A stretch of 64,000 nt of DNA, from positions 1,054,001-1,118,000 of the forward strand of contig NZ_CP050453.1 of NCBI RefSeq assembly GCF_014171575.1, read 5' to 3'. A program made the position numbers and the translations under genes. This document shows, piece by piece, positions 39,809-49,472 of the stretch. This DNA comes from Microbacterium sp. Se63.02b. GTDB taxonomy: Bacteria; Actinomycetota; Actinomycetes; Actinomycetales; Microbacteriaceae. The number at the start of each line of letters is the position of its first letter. Position 1 is the stretch's first letter. The notes beneath the pieces are model-generated. The model did not search any database. It was given only the letters and a program-made list of their open reading frames with translations, and was not told the DNA's origin.

Positions 39809-40226
39809 GACGGCTCCTCCGCTCCGGTCCGCGACCCGATCTCGTCGAGTTCCGCCTGCTCGGCGTGCAGGTCGGCGGCCCGTATCTCCGCGGCGTGCGC
39901 CTCGGCGAGTCGATCCAGCCCGCGCACCGCCCTCCGCGCCTCCGCGTGCTCTCTGCGGGCCTGATCGACGGTCTGCTCCTGCAGTTCGGAGAGCGTCGAC
40001 AGGTCGGCGAGCAGCGTCCGGCCGGCCACGCGTGCCGCCGCGAGCGCTGCCAGCGACCGCACGTCGACGGCTTCACTCCCCGTGCCGGTGAGGTGTGCAC
40101 GCAGCGACCTGTCGCGTGCTTCCGTGTGCTGGGCGTCGATCACGGCGCGGGAGAGGCGCTGTGCCGCGGCGCGCTCCTGGATCCCCGTACGCGAAGAAGG
40201 CCGGCGAGCGAGAACGACCGTGTCAT
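39805..40226 (-). CDS. fliJ: Flagellar export chaperone FliJ (frame broken once)
   Basis: ATG 40226 overlaps the fliI stop (ATGA). TRSFSLAGLLRVRG starts the protein; the break is at plus-strand CCCC 40183-40186, where one more G restores IQERAAAQRLSRAVIDAQH. The whole 140-aa product is helical with coiled-coil character (LDRLAEAHAAEIRAADLHAE). FliJ stimulates the FliI ATPase and recycles chaperones. Confidence 0.82.
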
Positions 40227-41516
40227 GCGACTGCTCCGAACGCCGTGACCAGCTCGTCCAATCGGCGCCAGGAATCGTCGATCGCGCTGGTCTCGTCGAG
40301 GGGCTGGGTGAGGAAGGCGGAGATCGCGCGTTCGTGCGCGATCGCGGCGTCGATGCGCGGGTCGGCGCCGGGGTGGTAAGCGCCGATGTCGATCAGATCG
40401 TTCGCACGGCGCCGAGCCGCGAGCACCGCCCGCAGGGTCGCGGCACGGTCGCGCTGGTCGGGCGCGGTGACCTTGCCCGCGACACGGGAGACCGAGGCCA
40501 GCACGTCGATGGCCGGATGATGGCCCGACAGGGCGAGCGCGCGGTCGAGTACCACGTGGCCGTCGAGAATCGATCGCACCGTGTCGGCGATCGGCTCATT
40601 GTGGTCGTCGCCGTCGACGAGCACGGTGTAGATGCCGGTGATCGAGCCGCGACGGTCGGTGCCGGCCCGTTCGAGGAGCCCCGCGAGCAGCGAGAACGTC
40701 GACGGAGGGTAGCCGCGGGTCGCAGGCGGCTCGCCCGCCGACAGTCCGATCTCGCGCTGTGCCATCGCCACGCGCGTGAGCGAGTCCATCATGAGGATCG
40801 CGTGGGCGCCGTCGTCGCGGAAGGCCTCGGCGATCCGCGTCGCGGTGTAGGCGGCACGGATGCGGGCCATGGCCGGCTGATCCGACGTCGAGACCACGAC
40901 CACGGAGCGTGCGAGCCCCTCCGGTCCGAGGTCGTCTTCGATGAACTCGCGCACCTCGCGACCGCGCTCGCCGACCAGCGCGATCACCGTCACCTCGGCC
41001 TCGGTGCCGCGGGCGATCATCGACAGCAGCGACGACTTGCCGACCCCGAACCGGCGAACAGCCCGACGCGTTGCCCGCGCCCGACGCTCACGAGCGTGTC
41101 GAGTGCGCGGACACCGAGCGGAAGAGGGGAGTCGATCCGGTCGCGCTCCATGATCGACGGCGGAGCGTGATCGAGGCTCACGGCGGGGGCCCCGACGAGC
41201 GGCCCCTTCCGTCGATCGGCCGTCCGAGCCCGTCGAGCACCCGTCCGAGCAGGGCGGTTCCGGTCGGAACGCGCAGGGGGCCACCGCGACCGCGCACCGG
41301 CGTCCCGACCGTGAGCCCGGCGACAGCGCCCAACGGCATGCAGCGTAGTCCGCCCTCGCCGATCGCGACGACCTCGGCATCGACCCCGTCGAGGGTCACC
41401 ACGTCGCCGACCGCGCCTTCTATCCCGCGCACCTGAACGCTCAGGCCGCGCACCTGCGACACCACGCCGACGCGCTCCGGGTGCACGGCATCGAGGACGG
41501 CGTTCCAGGTGCTCAT
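40223..41516 (-). CDS. fliI: Flagellar export ATPase FliI (frame broken twice)
   Basis: ATG 41516. The N-terminal beta-barrel frame ends at plus-strand CCCC 41203-41206. The second break (CCCC 41044-41047) lies inside the Walker A, where one extra G gives AGSGVGKSSLLSMIARG. Further motifs are VIALVGERGREVREFIEDDL, Walker B ILMMDSLTRVAMAQRE and YPPSTFSLLAGLLERAG. Two added bases make 431 aa. It is an F1-like ATPase that unloads export substrates at the base of the flagellum. Confidence 0.93.
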
Positions 41517-42117
41517 CCCGCCGCCTCCGTGAGGGTGGCGCGGGCGCGCTCGAACGCGCTCCCGATCCTGGCGTCGATGTGCCCGTGTGCCAGGACCGCC
41601 ACGGCGTCGCCGCGGTCGAGCTCCTCGTCGGCGACCAGGGCGAAAGCAGACAGATCGGCGTTCGACCCCTGGATCGTGCGCAGGTCGTCGGGGTGCAGGC
41701 GCACCTCGCGGATCTCCGCCGACGCGGCTGAGGCCAGGGTGCGTCGAGCCGCCGCGGCCGCGGAGGCGCCGGCGTCGGAGAGCTCGCCGACGACGATGCG
41801 CTCCGCGAGCTCGATCGCGCAGCGCAGCACCTGTTCCTCCGCTGCGGAGGTCAGCTCGCGCTCGCGCTCCGTCAACGAGCGTGCGGCGGCGTGCAGAGCG
41901 GTGATCGCGGCGTCGAACTCGTGCGCGGCCGCCGCGTCGCGGGTGGCGCGCTCCTCGGCGGCGATGCGCTGCGCCGAGGCGGCCTCGTCCGCGCCGGCAC
42001 GGAATCCCTCGGCATGCCCGTCCGCATAGCCGCGCATGCGCGCTCTGCGGTGCTCGGCGCCGTCGCCGCGTCCGTCCAGACGCGGGAACAGCACGGGGAG
42101 AAGGCGTCAGTAGACAT
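41513..42117 (-). CDS. fliH: Flagellar assembly protein FliH (frame broken once)
   Basis: ATG 42117 lies 11 nt inside fliG, so the two are coupled. MSTDAFSP runs into a break at plus-strand GGGG 42095-42098; adding one C yields VLFPRLDGRGDGAEHRRARMRGYADG. A long Ala/Arg/Glu-rich helix precedes the C-terminal FliH/HrpE domain (VLRCAIELAERIVVGEL). About 201 aa. It is the negative regulator and docking partner of FliI. Confidence 0.85.
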
Positions 42118-43109
42118 ACTCGTCCTCGTCCGCCCGCTGCACCGTGATGTCTCCCGCGGCCTCGAGAGCACGGATGGTGCGCACGATCTCGGCGCGGGCC
42201 TCTTCGACCTGCGACACGCGCACCGGTCCGAGCGTGCGGGCCTCCTCGTCGAGGTTCTCCCTGTTGCGCTCCGACACGTTGCGGCGGATGAGATCGGCGA
42301 TCGCTTGATGCGCACCCTTCAGGGCGAGCGCCAGCGAGCGGATGTCCATGCCTCGCAGCACACGCTGGGTGTCGCGGTCGTCGAGCTTGACGATGTCGGC
42401 GAACGTGAACATCCGCGACCGGATGTCTTCGGCGAGCGCGCTGTCGCGGTCTTCGATGCTCGCCAGCAGTGCCTTCTCGACCGTCGCCCCCGAGCGCGCG
42501 ATGATCTCCACGAGGGGTTCCACGCCGCCGAGGGTCTCGGGTGCATCGCGGCTCGCGAACGAACCGGTGCGCGCTTTCAGAGCATCGGCCACGATCGCGA
42601 TGGCCTCCTGCGACGCGGTGCCCATCGTCGCGATGGCATGGGCGACATCGGTGCGGATCGGGTCGGGGAGTGCGGCCAGCACGGCTGCGGCACGGTCGGT
42701 GGGCAGGTGCGCGAGCACGAGGGCGACGGTCTGGGGAGTTCGCCGTCGAGGAGCGTGGCCAGATGCGCCGGATCCGCCGAGCCGAGGAACTCGAAGGAGG
42801 AGTTCATCGACGACGAGCCGACACGGCCGAGCACGGCGGCCGCGCGTTCGGCGCCGAACGTCGCCTCCAGCAGTCCGGCGGCGATGTCCCTCCCGCCGCG
42901 TGCGGGGGAAGGTGTCCCGTGGCGATCCGGTGGAACTGTCCGAGCGCCTGCGCGGTGGTGGCGGCATCCAGGTCCTGCAGCTCGATGATCTCGGCGGCGA
43001 CGGCCTCGGCCTCCGACTCCGAGAGGTGCTTCATCACCTCGATCGCCTGTGCGCGGTCGAGGTTCATCAGCACGACGGCCGCGGTCTGCCGGTCGGTCAG
43101 CTCGTTCAT
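42107..43109 (-). CDS. fliG: Flagellar motor switch protein FliG (frame broken twice)
   Basis: ATG 43109 overlaps the fliF stop. The first domain has LTDRQTAAVVLMNLDRAQAIEVMKHLSE. Breaks lie near plus-strand CCC 42916-42918 and at GGGG 42733-42736; adding one base at each restores ARGGRDIAAGLLEATFGAE and ELPQTVALVLAHLPTDRAAAVL. The C-terminal torque domain has MFTFADIVKLDDRDTQRVLRGM. Repaired length 334 aa. It transmits torque from the stator to the rotor. Confidence 0.92.
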
Positions 43110-44726
43110 GCGTGCTGCCTGTCGTCGATGAGCGTGCGCAGCAGTTCGGCCGTCCGCTTCGGGTCCTGCCGCGTGAGGGAGTCGATCTCGGCGCGGCGGC
43201 GCTCGAGGCTGATCTGCGCGGGTTCCGGGTCGGGCTCCGGCTCGGGATCCGGCGTCGTCTCGAGGAATGCGAGCGGGGTCGTCGCCGCCTGATCGATCGC
43301 GACGGTGGGCGCTCCGGCGCCGAGGGCGGACAGCGGGGTGGCCGGTCGCCGAAGAGCTGGTCGAACTCGGACGCGGCCGTGGCCTTGCGACGCATCCGCA
43401 CGAGGAGGGCGATCGCGGCGAGCAGCAGGGGGAGGGCGATCGCGGCGGCGATGATCAGCGTGTTCAGCAGGACGGCCTGGCGCTCGGCGGCTTCCGCGTC
43501 TTTCGCCGCCTGGAGCGCGGCCTGAGCGGCCTCGGCATCGGTCTGGCTGAAAGAGACGCGCTCGACCGTGATGGCGTCGCCGCGCGCTGTGTCGATCCCG
43601 GCAGCGGTCTCCACCAGATCGGTCAGCTGGGCGGTGCTGAGGTCGCCGCCCGCCCCGGCGTCGACCGCGACGGAGACCGACTGGCGCAGGATGCTCCCCG
43701 CCGGGGTCGAGGTGCTCTGGGTGCTCTTGTTGACCGCGTTGGTCTTGGACTCCTCGGTGGACTCCGACGTGCCGCCATCGGCCGACGGCACGGCGATGTT
43801 GTCGGGACCGAGCACGCCGGCGTTCGAGCCGGAGCCGTTCTGCCTATCGGTCCTGGTCTGCTCGGTGAGAGGGGAGCGCCTTCCGCGGGGGTGTATGTCT
43901 CGTCCACGCGCTCGTTGACGGAACGGTCGACCTCGGCGACGACCGTCACGGTCGCGTTCCCCGGGCCGACGACCTTGTCGAGCATCTGCTGCACGCTCGC
44001 GGTCACGCGCGCCTCGTAGTCGCCTGCCTGCTGGTCGAGGCCGCCGGTCGATCCGATGCCGACGGCCGAGAGCGTCTGACCGCTCTGGTCGACGACCGCG
44101 ACGTTCTCGGGCTTCATGCCGCTGACCGCTGCGGAGGTCAGGTGCACGATCGCCTCGACCTGCTTCTGCGTGAGCGTCGCGTTGCCGGAGGTCTCCACGA
44201 ACACGGATGCCGTGGCGTCGACGGTCTCCGAGACGAACACGCTCTCCTCGGGGATCGCGAGCTGCACCGATGCCGCCGTCACGCCCTCGATCGACGAGAT
44301 CGTGGCGGCGAGTTCGCCCTCGATGGCGCGCTTGTAGGTCACGGACTGCTGGAACTCCGAGGTCGTCACCCCCATGTCGTCGAGCAGCGAGTAGCCGCCG
44401 GAGCCGGCACCCGGGAGGCCGGCGGATGCGGCGGCGAGGCGCTGGTCGTACACGTCTTTCTCGGGCACGAGCACTGTCGCACCGCCGTCTGCGAGTTCGT
44501 AGGGGACCGAGGAGGAACGCAGCTGCTCGACGACGGCGTTCGCGTCGGAGGCACTCATCCCCGAGAACAGCGGCGTGTAGGTGGGGCGGGTGAGCCAGCT
44601 CGACAACGCGACGATCCCGAGTGCCAGCACGGCGACGCCGATGATCGCGATCGTGCGCTGGGCGAGCGAGAAGCCCGCGATCACGCGACCGATGCGCTGG
44701 AAGACGTTCGTGACGGCCTGGGGCAT
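43106..44726 (-). CDS. fliF: Flagellar MS-ring protein FliF (frame broken twice)
   Basis: ATG 44726 overlaps the fliE stop by one base (TGATG). The first membrane helix (TIAIIGVAVLALGIVALSSW) is near residue 35 and the second (LIIAAAIALPLLLAAIALLV) near 420. The ring-building domains lie between, with TPLFSGMSASDANAVVEQL. Breaks are at plus-strand GGGG 43871-43874 and near 43340; adding one base at each gives 540 aa ending RTLIDDRQHA, the FliG-binding tail. It forms the MS ring in the membrane. Confidence 0.92.
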
Positions 44727-45028
44727 CAGGCTTGCATCCGCATGATCTCGGTGAACGCGTCGACGCCCTTGTTGCGCACGGCGGCGACGAGCTCGAGCGT
44801 GACCGCCGCGCGGGACGACGCGATCATGGCCGAGTGGATGTCGTCGAGGTCGCCGGTGACAGCGGCGACCTTGAGCGCGTCGGACTCGGACTGCAGGGAT
44901 CGCAGTTCGTCGATCGCGCCGGTCACGCTGTTCGCGAAGGCGGTGTCGTCCGCACTCTTCGCCGGCGCGGCGGGCGGTGCGAGGGTGAAAGCGGAGGAGA
45001 CGCCGTCGATCGCGGTGAGAGGGTCCAT
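44726..45028 (-). CDS. fliE: Flagellar hook-basal body complex protein FliE
   Basis: 100 aa from ATG 45028, overlapping the flgC stop (TGATG). The C-terminal half ALKVAAVTGDLDDIHSAMIA and AAVRNKGVDAFTEIMRMQ is the family signature. It joins the MS ring to the rod. Confidence 0.93.
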   Translation of the reverse strand: MDPLTAIDGVSSAFTLAPPAAPAKSADDTAFANSVTGAIDELRSLQSESDALKVAAVTGDLDDIHSAMIASSRAAVTLELVAAVRNKGVDAFTEIMRMQA

Positions 45029-45420
45029 CAGCTGCGTCCGATCTGCAGGGCGGCTTCGTAGGCGTTGCGCGCACGGTCGACGATCCCCGCGCTGGCCTGA
45101 TAGCCGCGCTGGGCGAGGATGAGCTGGCTCATCTGGTCGCCGAGATCGATGTCGGGGTAGCGGACGTACCCGTCGGCGTCGGCGAGCGGGTGGTCGGGCT
45201 GATGCACGAGGCGGCCCTCTGCGCTGCCCTGCACGGTGCCTGCCACGTACACCCCAGGCGACTGGTCGCTCGTCTGGGCGAGGATGTACCGCGCGCGGAA
45301 CGCGGCGCCGTCGGTCGCGGTCGCGGTATTGATGTTCGCGATGTTGTCGCTGATGGCGTCGAGCCATTTGCGGTGCACGGTCAGGCCGGTGCTCGCGATG
45401 CCGATGGCGTCGAAGGTCAT
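45028..45420 (-). CDS. flgC: Flagellar basal-body rod protein FlgC
   Basis: 130 aa from ATG 45420. IASTGLTVHRKWLDAISDNIAN and YPDIDLGDQMSQLILAQRGY are the paired N- and C-terminal rod motifs. The ATG overlaps the flgB stop (ATGA). Confidence 0.94.
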   Translation of the reverse strand: MTFDAIGIASTGLTVHRKWLDAISDNIANINTATATDGAAFRARYILAQTSDQSPGVYVAGTVQGSAEGRLVHQPDHPLADADGYVRYPDIDLGDQMSQLILAQRGYQASAGIVDRARNAYEAALQIGRS

Positions 45421-45758
45421 GAGGTCCTCATCGCGGCGCGCATCGACGCGAACGAGCCGTTCACGGCCTGGGTCGCGAACTGGTAGCGCAGCATCGTGTC
45501 GACGCTCGACAGGGTCTCGGTGTCGAGGTTGACGTTGTTGCCGTCGAGGCGGGTCGGCTCCAGCGAGGTGCCGACCGTCGCATCGACGCGTCCGTCACCC
45601 GCGTCGACGGAGGCGGCGAGCGCCTCTTCGAATCGCACGCGCTTGGCGTGGTAGTCGGGGGTGTTGATGTTGGCGATGTTGTCGGCGATGGCGCGCTGGC
45701 GCAGCGCGAGGCCGTCGAGCGCACTCGTCAGTGCGGTGATGGTCACAGAGTCGAACAC
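45417..45758 (-). CDS. flgB: Flagellar basal-body rod protein FlgB
   Basis: 113 aa from ATG 45758. LRQRAIADNIANINTPDYHAK and the closing MLRYQFATQAVNGSFASMR fit FlgB. It is the first gene of the operon flgB-flgC-fliE-fliF-fliG-fliH-fliI-fliJ-fliK-flgD-flgE. The sigma-28 promoter at 45834-45860 lies 75 nt upstream. Confidence 0.94.
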   Translation of the reverse strand: MFDSVTITALTSALDGLALRQRAIADNIANINTPDYHAKRVRFEEALAASVDAGDGRVDATVGTSLEPTRLDGNNVNLDTETLSSVDTMLRYQFATQAVNGSFASMRAAMRTS

Positions 45759-45833
45759 GAACCGGCTTCCCGTGTGTGGCTGATGTGGCCGATCCCTGGC
45801 CGAGTCTTGCGAGCCATCCGTGCTCTCCCTGCT

Positions 45834-45860
45834 CTATCGGCAGGGTCGCGCACTGCGTTA
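45834..45860 (-). promoter_or_regulatory. Sigma-28 promoter of the flgB operon
   Basis: TAAC-N15-GCCGATAG on the minus strand, identical in -35, spacing and -10 to the fliC and flgN sites. Confidence 0.85.
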
Positions 45861-45932
45861 GGGAGTCTCAGCCGTCCACGAACAGGGAGTACTGCGGTGA
45901 GAGACGGTCATGACAGCGAGTGATCATGATGG

Positions 45933-45960
45933 TTGCCTCACCACGGGTGACGTGTAACAC
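45933..45960 (+). promoter_or_regulatory. Candidate vegetative promoter of the small peptide locus
   Basis: TTGCCT (45933-45938), 16-base spacer, TAACAC (45955-45960). Transcription would start near 45967, about 33 nt before ATG 46000. It points away from flgB. Confidence 0.45.
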
Positions 45961-45999
45961 TTTAGTTGTTCAGGTTCACCAATGAAGGAGTTGGAAGAC

Positions 46000-46171
46000 A
46001 TGCGAATCACATGACGGCAACGCATGGGTCATCACGGGACTCTCAATCGCATGCTCGGCGGTGTGTGTCGTAACGGTGGGCATCGGATGCCCTGTCTGCC
46101 TCGGAGCTGCATCGGCGGGATTCGGTGGAACGGTGGGGTTCTGCATCCAACAGGCCGGCGCGAATAGTTGA
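46000..46171 (+). CDS. Candidate Cys/Gly-rich bacteriocin-like peptide (start frame and body out of register)
   Basis: ATG 46000 follows AAGGAG by 9 nt but stops after four codons. A 50-codon frame from 46019 to TGA 46171 reads NAWVITGLSIACSAVCVVTV, then GIGCPVCLGAASAGFGGTVG and FCIQQAGANS, with no start of its own. Two missing bases (or one extra) near 46009 would join them into about 57 aa. The body is hydrophobic, rich in Gly/Ala/Val/Cys and has five cysteines, a composition typical of small peptide toxins and quite unlike neighbouring genes. A small membrane protein follows 8 nt later. No family was recognised; toxin or bacteriocin is an inference. Confidence 0.4.
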
Positions 46172-46179
46172 GGAATGTG

Positions 46180-46380
46180 ATGTCTCATCCACCGCTGTTG
46201 TCGCGGATTCCCGTGATGGCGCCCCTTCTGGCAATCGGTCCGATGCTCTTGAGCCAGTTCTCCCCCTTCAGCAATATCGCGGCGATCCTCTGGCTCGTTT
46301 CGGGCCTTCTGCTGCTCACCGGATTGATCGCCAGTCTCGTGAACATGCGGCGTGGATCACGAGATTCCAGAAGGCGTTAG
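46180..46380 (+). CDS. Small two-helix membrane protein, possible immunity partner
   Basis: 66 aa from ATG 46180, with GAGG 6 nt upstream overlapping the stop of the preceding peptide frame. Helices at about 12-28 (VMAPLLAIGPMLLSQF) and 34-56 (AAILWLVSGLLLLTGLIASL) are followed by an Arg-rich tail (NMRRGSRDSRRR). Size, topology and tight linkage to a Cys-rich peptide match bacteriocin immunity proteins, but no homology is claimed. It converges with fliT. Confidence 0.6.
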   Translation: MSHPPLLSRIPVMAPLLAIGPMLLSQFSPFSNIAAILWLVSGLLLLTGLIASLVNMRRGSRDSRRR

Positions 46381-46431
46381 GTGGCCACGGACCCCCTCGT
46401 GGGACGCTGATGCCACGCAGACCGAGCGGTC

Positions 46432-46740
46432 TCAGCCGTCCACGTCGAGGAATGCGGGGGCATCGGGGCGACGGATCCCCGGAATGCGATCCACGACGAC
46501 GAGGTGCTGTCGGAGGTCGTCGAGATCCGTGCGGGCGCGCTCCATCGCGAGGCGCTGGCGTTCGATCACGTGACGGGCGCGATCGGCGAGCGCCGGGGGC
46601 AGGGGAGCGGAGGGCGGTGTCCACGGTCCGATGACGGCCGTATCCGCGGTGCCGGGGGCGGCCGTGAGGATCCGGTCGGCGTCGAGCTCGAGTCGATCCA
46701 GCAGGTCGGTCCACTCTGCGGTCACGTCGTCGATGCTCAC
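46432..46740 (-). CDS. fliT: FliT-like flagellar chaperone
   Basis: 102 aa from GTG 46740, overlapping the fliS stop (GTGA). Mostly helical (TAEWTDLLDRLELDADRILT and RQRLAMERARTDLDDLRQHL). Position after fliS and size indicate FliT, the FliD chaperone; sequence similarity alone is weak. Confidence 0.65.
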   Translation of the reverse strand: MSIDDVTAEWTDLLDRLELDADRILTAAPGTADTAVIGPWTPPSAPLPPALADRARHVIERQRLAMERARTDLDDLRQHLVVVDRIPGIRRPDAPAFLDVDG

Positions 46741-47123
46741 GAACGGGTCTCCGCGACGGTCCTGGCGGCTTCGTGCCAGGCATCCCGCAGCGGGGCGACG
46801 ATCCCGCGGCAGGCGTGCGTGCGCTCGGGGTCCCGGCCGATGTTGGCGCCGATCAGGGTCTGCGACAGGAACACGTACACCGAGCGCAGGCCAGCGCTGC
46901 CGTTCCAGTCGTCGGTGAGAGACGACGACAGCTCGGCGACGATGGCCTGCGCGTGCTGGAGCTGGGCGTTCGCCTCGGTCCAATCCTCGGCACGCTGTGC
47001 AGCCTCGCCGCGCTCGATGTCGAGCATGAGTCGGTCGTACAGCAGCGTCACGAGGCGCTCGGGCGGTGCCGAGAGGACGGCCTCGTCACGGTAGCGCTGC
47101 TGCGCGCGCAGGGCGGCGTTCAT
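46737..47123 (-). CDS. fliS: Flagellar export chaperone FliS
   Basis: 128 aa from ATG 47123. ERLVTLLYDRLMLDIERGE and LQHAQAIVAELSSSLTD mark FliS, which holds flagellin monomers before export. In Gram-positives FliS, FliW and CsrA jointly gauge free flagellin. It starts 2 nt after the fliD stop. Confidence 0.92.
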   Translation of the reverse strand: MNAALRAQQRYRDEAVLSAPPERLVTLLYDRLMLDIERGEAAQRAEDWTEANAQLQHAQAIVAELSSSLTDDWNGSAGLRSVYVFLSQTLIGANIGRDPERTHACRGIVAPLRDAWHEAARTVAETRS

Positions 47124-47125
47124 GC

Positions 47126-48507
47126 TCACTTCCCCGAACTCGAGGTCGACAGGGCGGCGACCTGTGAAGACAGGTAGGTGGACTGCGATTGCAGCTGCGA
47201 CAGCATCACCTCGAGGCGGGCGTAGGTGCGCTCGAGATTCGCCTTGCGTTGGGCGAGGCGCACGTCCCAGCGTTCCATCTGCTCGCCGAGACTCTTGACC
47301 TCGCTCTCCTGCCCGGTGATGCGGGAGGTGAGCAGGCCGTCGTACTTGTCGGAGTAGACCTTCGCCGTGTCCTGCACGCGGGAGGCGACGTCGGAGAACA
47401 GCCCGGCGACGGCATCCGGGTCCTTCGCGAGGGCTTCGGCGAACTTCTCCTCGTCGAAGCTCAGCACTCCGTACATGTCGGTGGAGATGCCGATGGACGA
47501 GGGTGACACGCCGTCGACCGGGTGCTGGATCGCGTCGGCGAGCGCCGACCGGAGCGAGCGGACCGTGCTGTCTCCCGTGAAGACGCCCAGGGTGGTCTTG
47601 TCGCCCTGATTCGCGGCGACGGTGGCCTTCGATCCGTTGTCGATGCGCGTCAGGATGTCCTTGACCGCGGCGATGAAGTCGGCGGAGGCCTTGGTGCGGG
47701 CCTCGGCATCGACGGTCACGCCGATCGTGACGGGGTCGGCGGATGCCGCGGATACCGTGACGTCGACGCCGTCGAACAGATCGGTGAAGGTGTTGCTCGA
47801 CGAGGTCAGCACCTGTTCGGCGCTGGTGCCGGCCCACAACCGCACCCTCGCGTCGGCGCCCACCGCGATCACTGCTGCCCCAGCTTCGGCGGAGAGCTCG
47901 GATGCGGTGCCGGCCTCGACGGCGGCGACGTCACCCCGGTAGGCGCGGAACTGGCTGCCCTCGCCCGCGTCGGCCGCGCGCAGCTGCAGGCGGTGCAGGG
48001 GTTGCCGTCGGCGTCGCGACCCGCGGGCACCGCTGAGGCGACGACTCCGAAGCCCGCTTCGTTGACGGCCTGGGCGATGTCCTGCATCGAGGTGCCGTCG
48101 GCCTCGATCTGCAGACGCTCGCCCTTGGCGTTCTCGAGGGTGATCACCGGCGGGTCGACGGGCCACCCGTTCGAGGCGGCCGAGACGATGGTGTGGTTCT
48201 TCGCGACCGCGTCGACGACGATCTCCGCCGAGACCGGGGCGGCGCCGGTGCGGGTGGCGACCGTGACCGAGGTCGACGACGACGATGTCGTGAATCGGGC
48301 CAGCCCGTCGCGCGACGCGGCCTTCTCGGCGGCCGTGGCGAGGTTCTGGATCGCGGTGTTCAACGTCTGCAGCTGCGTGACGATGCCGTTCTTGTCATCC
48401 ATCTTCGCCTTGAGCAGCGAGCGCGGGATGGCGTGCACGTCCATCAGGGCCTTGATGACCTCTGTGGTCTTCAGGCCGGAGACGAGGCCGTCGAGCGAGA
48501 GAGACAT
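47126..48507 (-). CDS. fliD: Flagellar filament cap protein FliD (frame broken once)
   Basis: ATG 48507. The N-terminal MSLSLDGLVSGLKTTEVIKALM and C-terminal coiled coil (ARLEVMLSQLQSQSTYLSSQ) are typical. The frame breaks at plus-strand GGGG 47999-48002, and one more C joins DADGNP to LHRLQLRAADAGEG, giving 460 aa. It caps the filament. It lies between the fliC terminator and fliS. No promoter of its own was found, so read-through from fliC may drive it. Confidence 0.92.
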
Positions 48508-48534
48508 GTTCGCCTTTGCAGGTCGGGAGCGGAC

Positions 48535-48572
48535 AGGGTCCGGGCGACGGTCGCGACCGCCGCCCGGACCCT
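48535..48572 (-). terminator. Terminator-like hairpin downstream of fliC
   Basis: AGGGTCCGGGCG pairs perfectly with CGCCCGGACCCT, and the loop itself contains CGGTC/GACCG. It begins 10 nt after the fliC stop and ends 28 nt before fliD. It would make fliC the most abundant message and let only part of transcription into fliD. Confidence 0.75.
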
Positions 48573-48582
48573 ACGGCGTGGT

Positions 48583-49413
48583 TCAGCGCAGGAGCTGGAG
48601 AACGCCCTGGTTGGACTGGTTCGCCTGGGCCAGCATGGCCGTACCCGCCTGCGACAGGATGTTCGCCGAGGTGAACTTGACCATCTCGGACGCCATGTCG
48701 GTGTCGCGGATCCGGCTCTCGGCGGCGGACAGGTTCTCTGCCGACACGTTGAGGCTGTTGATGGTCGACTCGAAGCGGTTCTGCAGCGCACCGTAGCCGG
48801 CACGTGCGGTCGAGACCGCCTGGATCTGCGTGTCGATGCCGGCGAGCGCCGCTCCGTAGGTCGCCGCGTCGGTCATCGTGGCCGCGAGCGTCTTGATGTC
48901 GGCTCCGAGGGTGTCGAAGTCGGTCAGGGCGACCGAGATCTGGTCCTCGGCGGCGACCGCACCCGCACCGACCTGGAACGTCAGCGTCGTGCCGCCCGAG
49001 AGCAGCTTGATGCCGTTGAAGTTCGTGCTGTCGGCGACACGGGTGAGCTCGTCACCCAGGGTGTTGATCTCCTTCTGGATCGCCTCACGCGACTTCGCGT
49101 TGTTCGAGTCGTTCGCACCCTGAGCGGTCAGGTCGCGAACGCGCTGCAGGATCGAGTGGACCTCGGTCAGGGCGCCTTCCGCGGTCTGGATGACCGAGAT
49201 GCCGTCCTGGGCGTTGCGGGCCGCGACGTTCAGGCCGTTGACCTGCGAGCGCAGGCCCTCGGAGATCGCGAGGCCGGCGGCGTCGTCCGCTGCCCGGTTG
49301 ATGCGCAGACCGCTCGACAGCTTCTCGAGCGACTTCGACACATCGTTCTGGGTGTTGGACAGGTTGCGGTAGGCGTTGAGCGCCGACACGTTGGTGTTGA
49401 TCTGCATACCCAT
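48583..49413 (-). CDS. fliC: Flagellin
   Basis: 276 aa from ATG 49413 behind GGAGGA. The N-terminal D0/D1 (INTNVSALNAYRNLSNTQND, KLSSGLRINRAADDAAGLAI) and C-terminal D1/D0 (FESTINSLNVSAENLSAAES, ANQSNQGVLQLLR) are complete. The central variable part is short, so the filament surface is close to minimal. Expression should be controlled by FliA at the promoter and CsrA at the leader. Confidence 0.97.
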   Translation of the reverse strand: MGMQINTNVSALNAYRNLSNTQNDVSKSLEKLSSGLRINRAADDAAGLAISEGLRSQVNGLNVAARNAQDGISVIQTAEGALTEVHSILQRVRDLTAQGANDSNNAKSREAIQKEINTLGDELTRVADSTNFNGIKLLSGGTTLTFQVGAGAVAAEDQISVALTDFDTLGADIKTLAATMTDAATYGAALAGIDTQIQAVSTARAGYGALQNRFESTINSLNVSAENLSAAESRIRDTDMASEMVKFTSANILSQAGTAMLAQANQSNQGVLQLLR

Positions 49414-49420
49414 GAGGGTT

Positions 49421-49468
49421 TCCTCCGTGAATTTCGTTGAACGGGGGACCATCCGTGGTCTCCCGTTC
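49421..49468 (-). promoter_or_regulatory. Two-site CsrA target in the fliC leader
   Basis: On the transcript GAACGGGAGACC-ACGGAT-GGTCCCCCGTTC forms an 11/12-bp stem with the hexaloop ACGGAT (plus-strand loop 49451-49456). This is the ideal CsrA presentation of GGA. A second GGA lies in the Shine-Dalgarno GGAGGA (49426-49421). The arrangement matches the hag leader of Bacillus, where CsrA bridges an upstream hairpin and the SD. Confidence 0.7.
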
Positions 49469-49472
49469 ACAC

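Noticed and set aside
45976..46188. Minus-strand frame of 70 codons opposite the Cys-rich peptide
   Set aside because: His/Pro-rich with no SD or promoter; the plus-strand frame has the better composition and linked gene.
46435..48582. A separate sigma-28 promoter for fliD
   Set aside because: No TAAC-N15-GCCGATAG-like sequence in the 75 nt between fliC and fliD.
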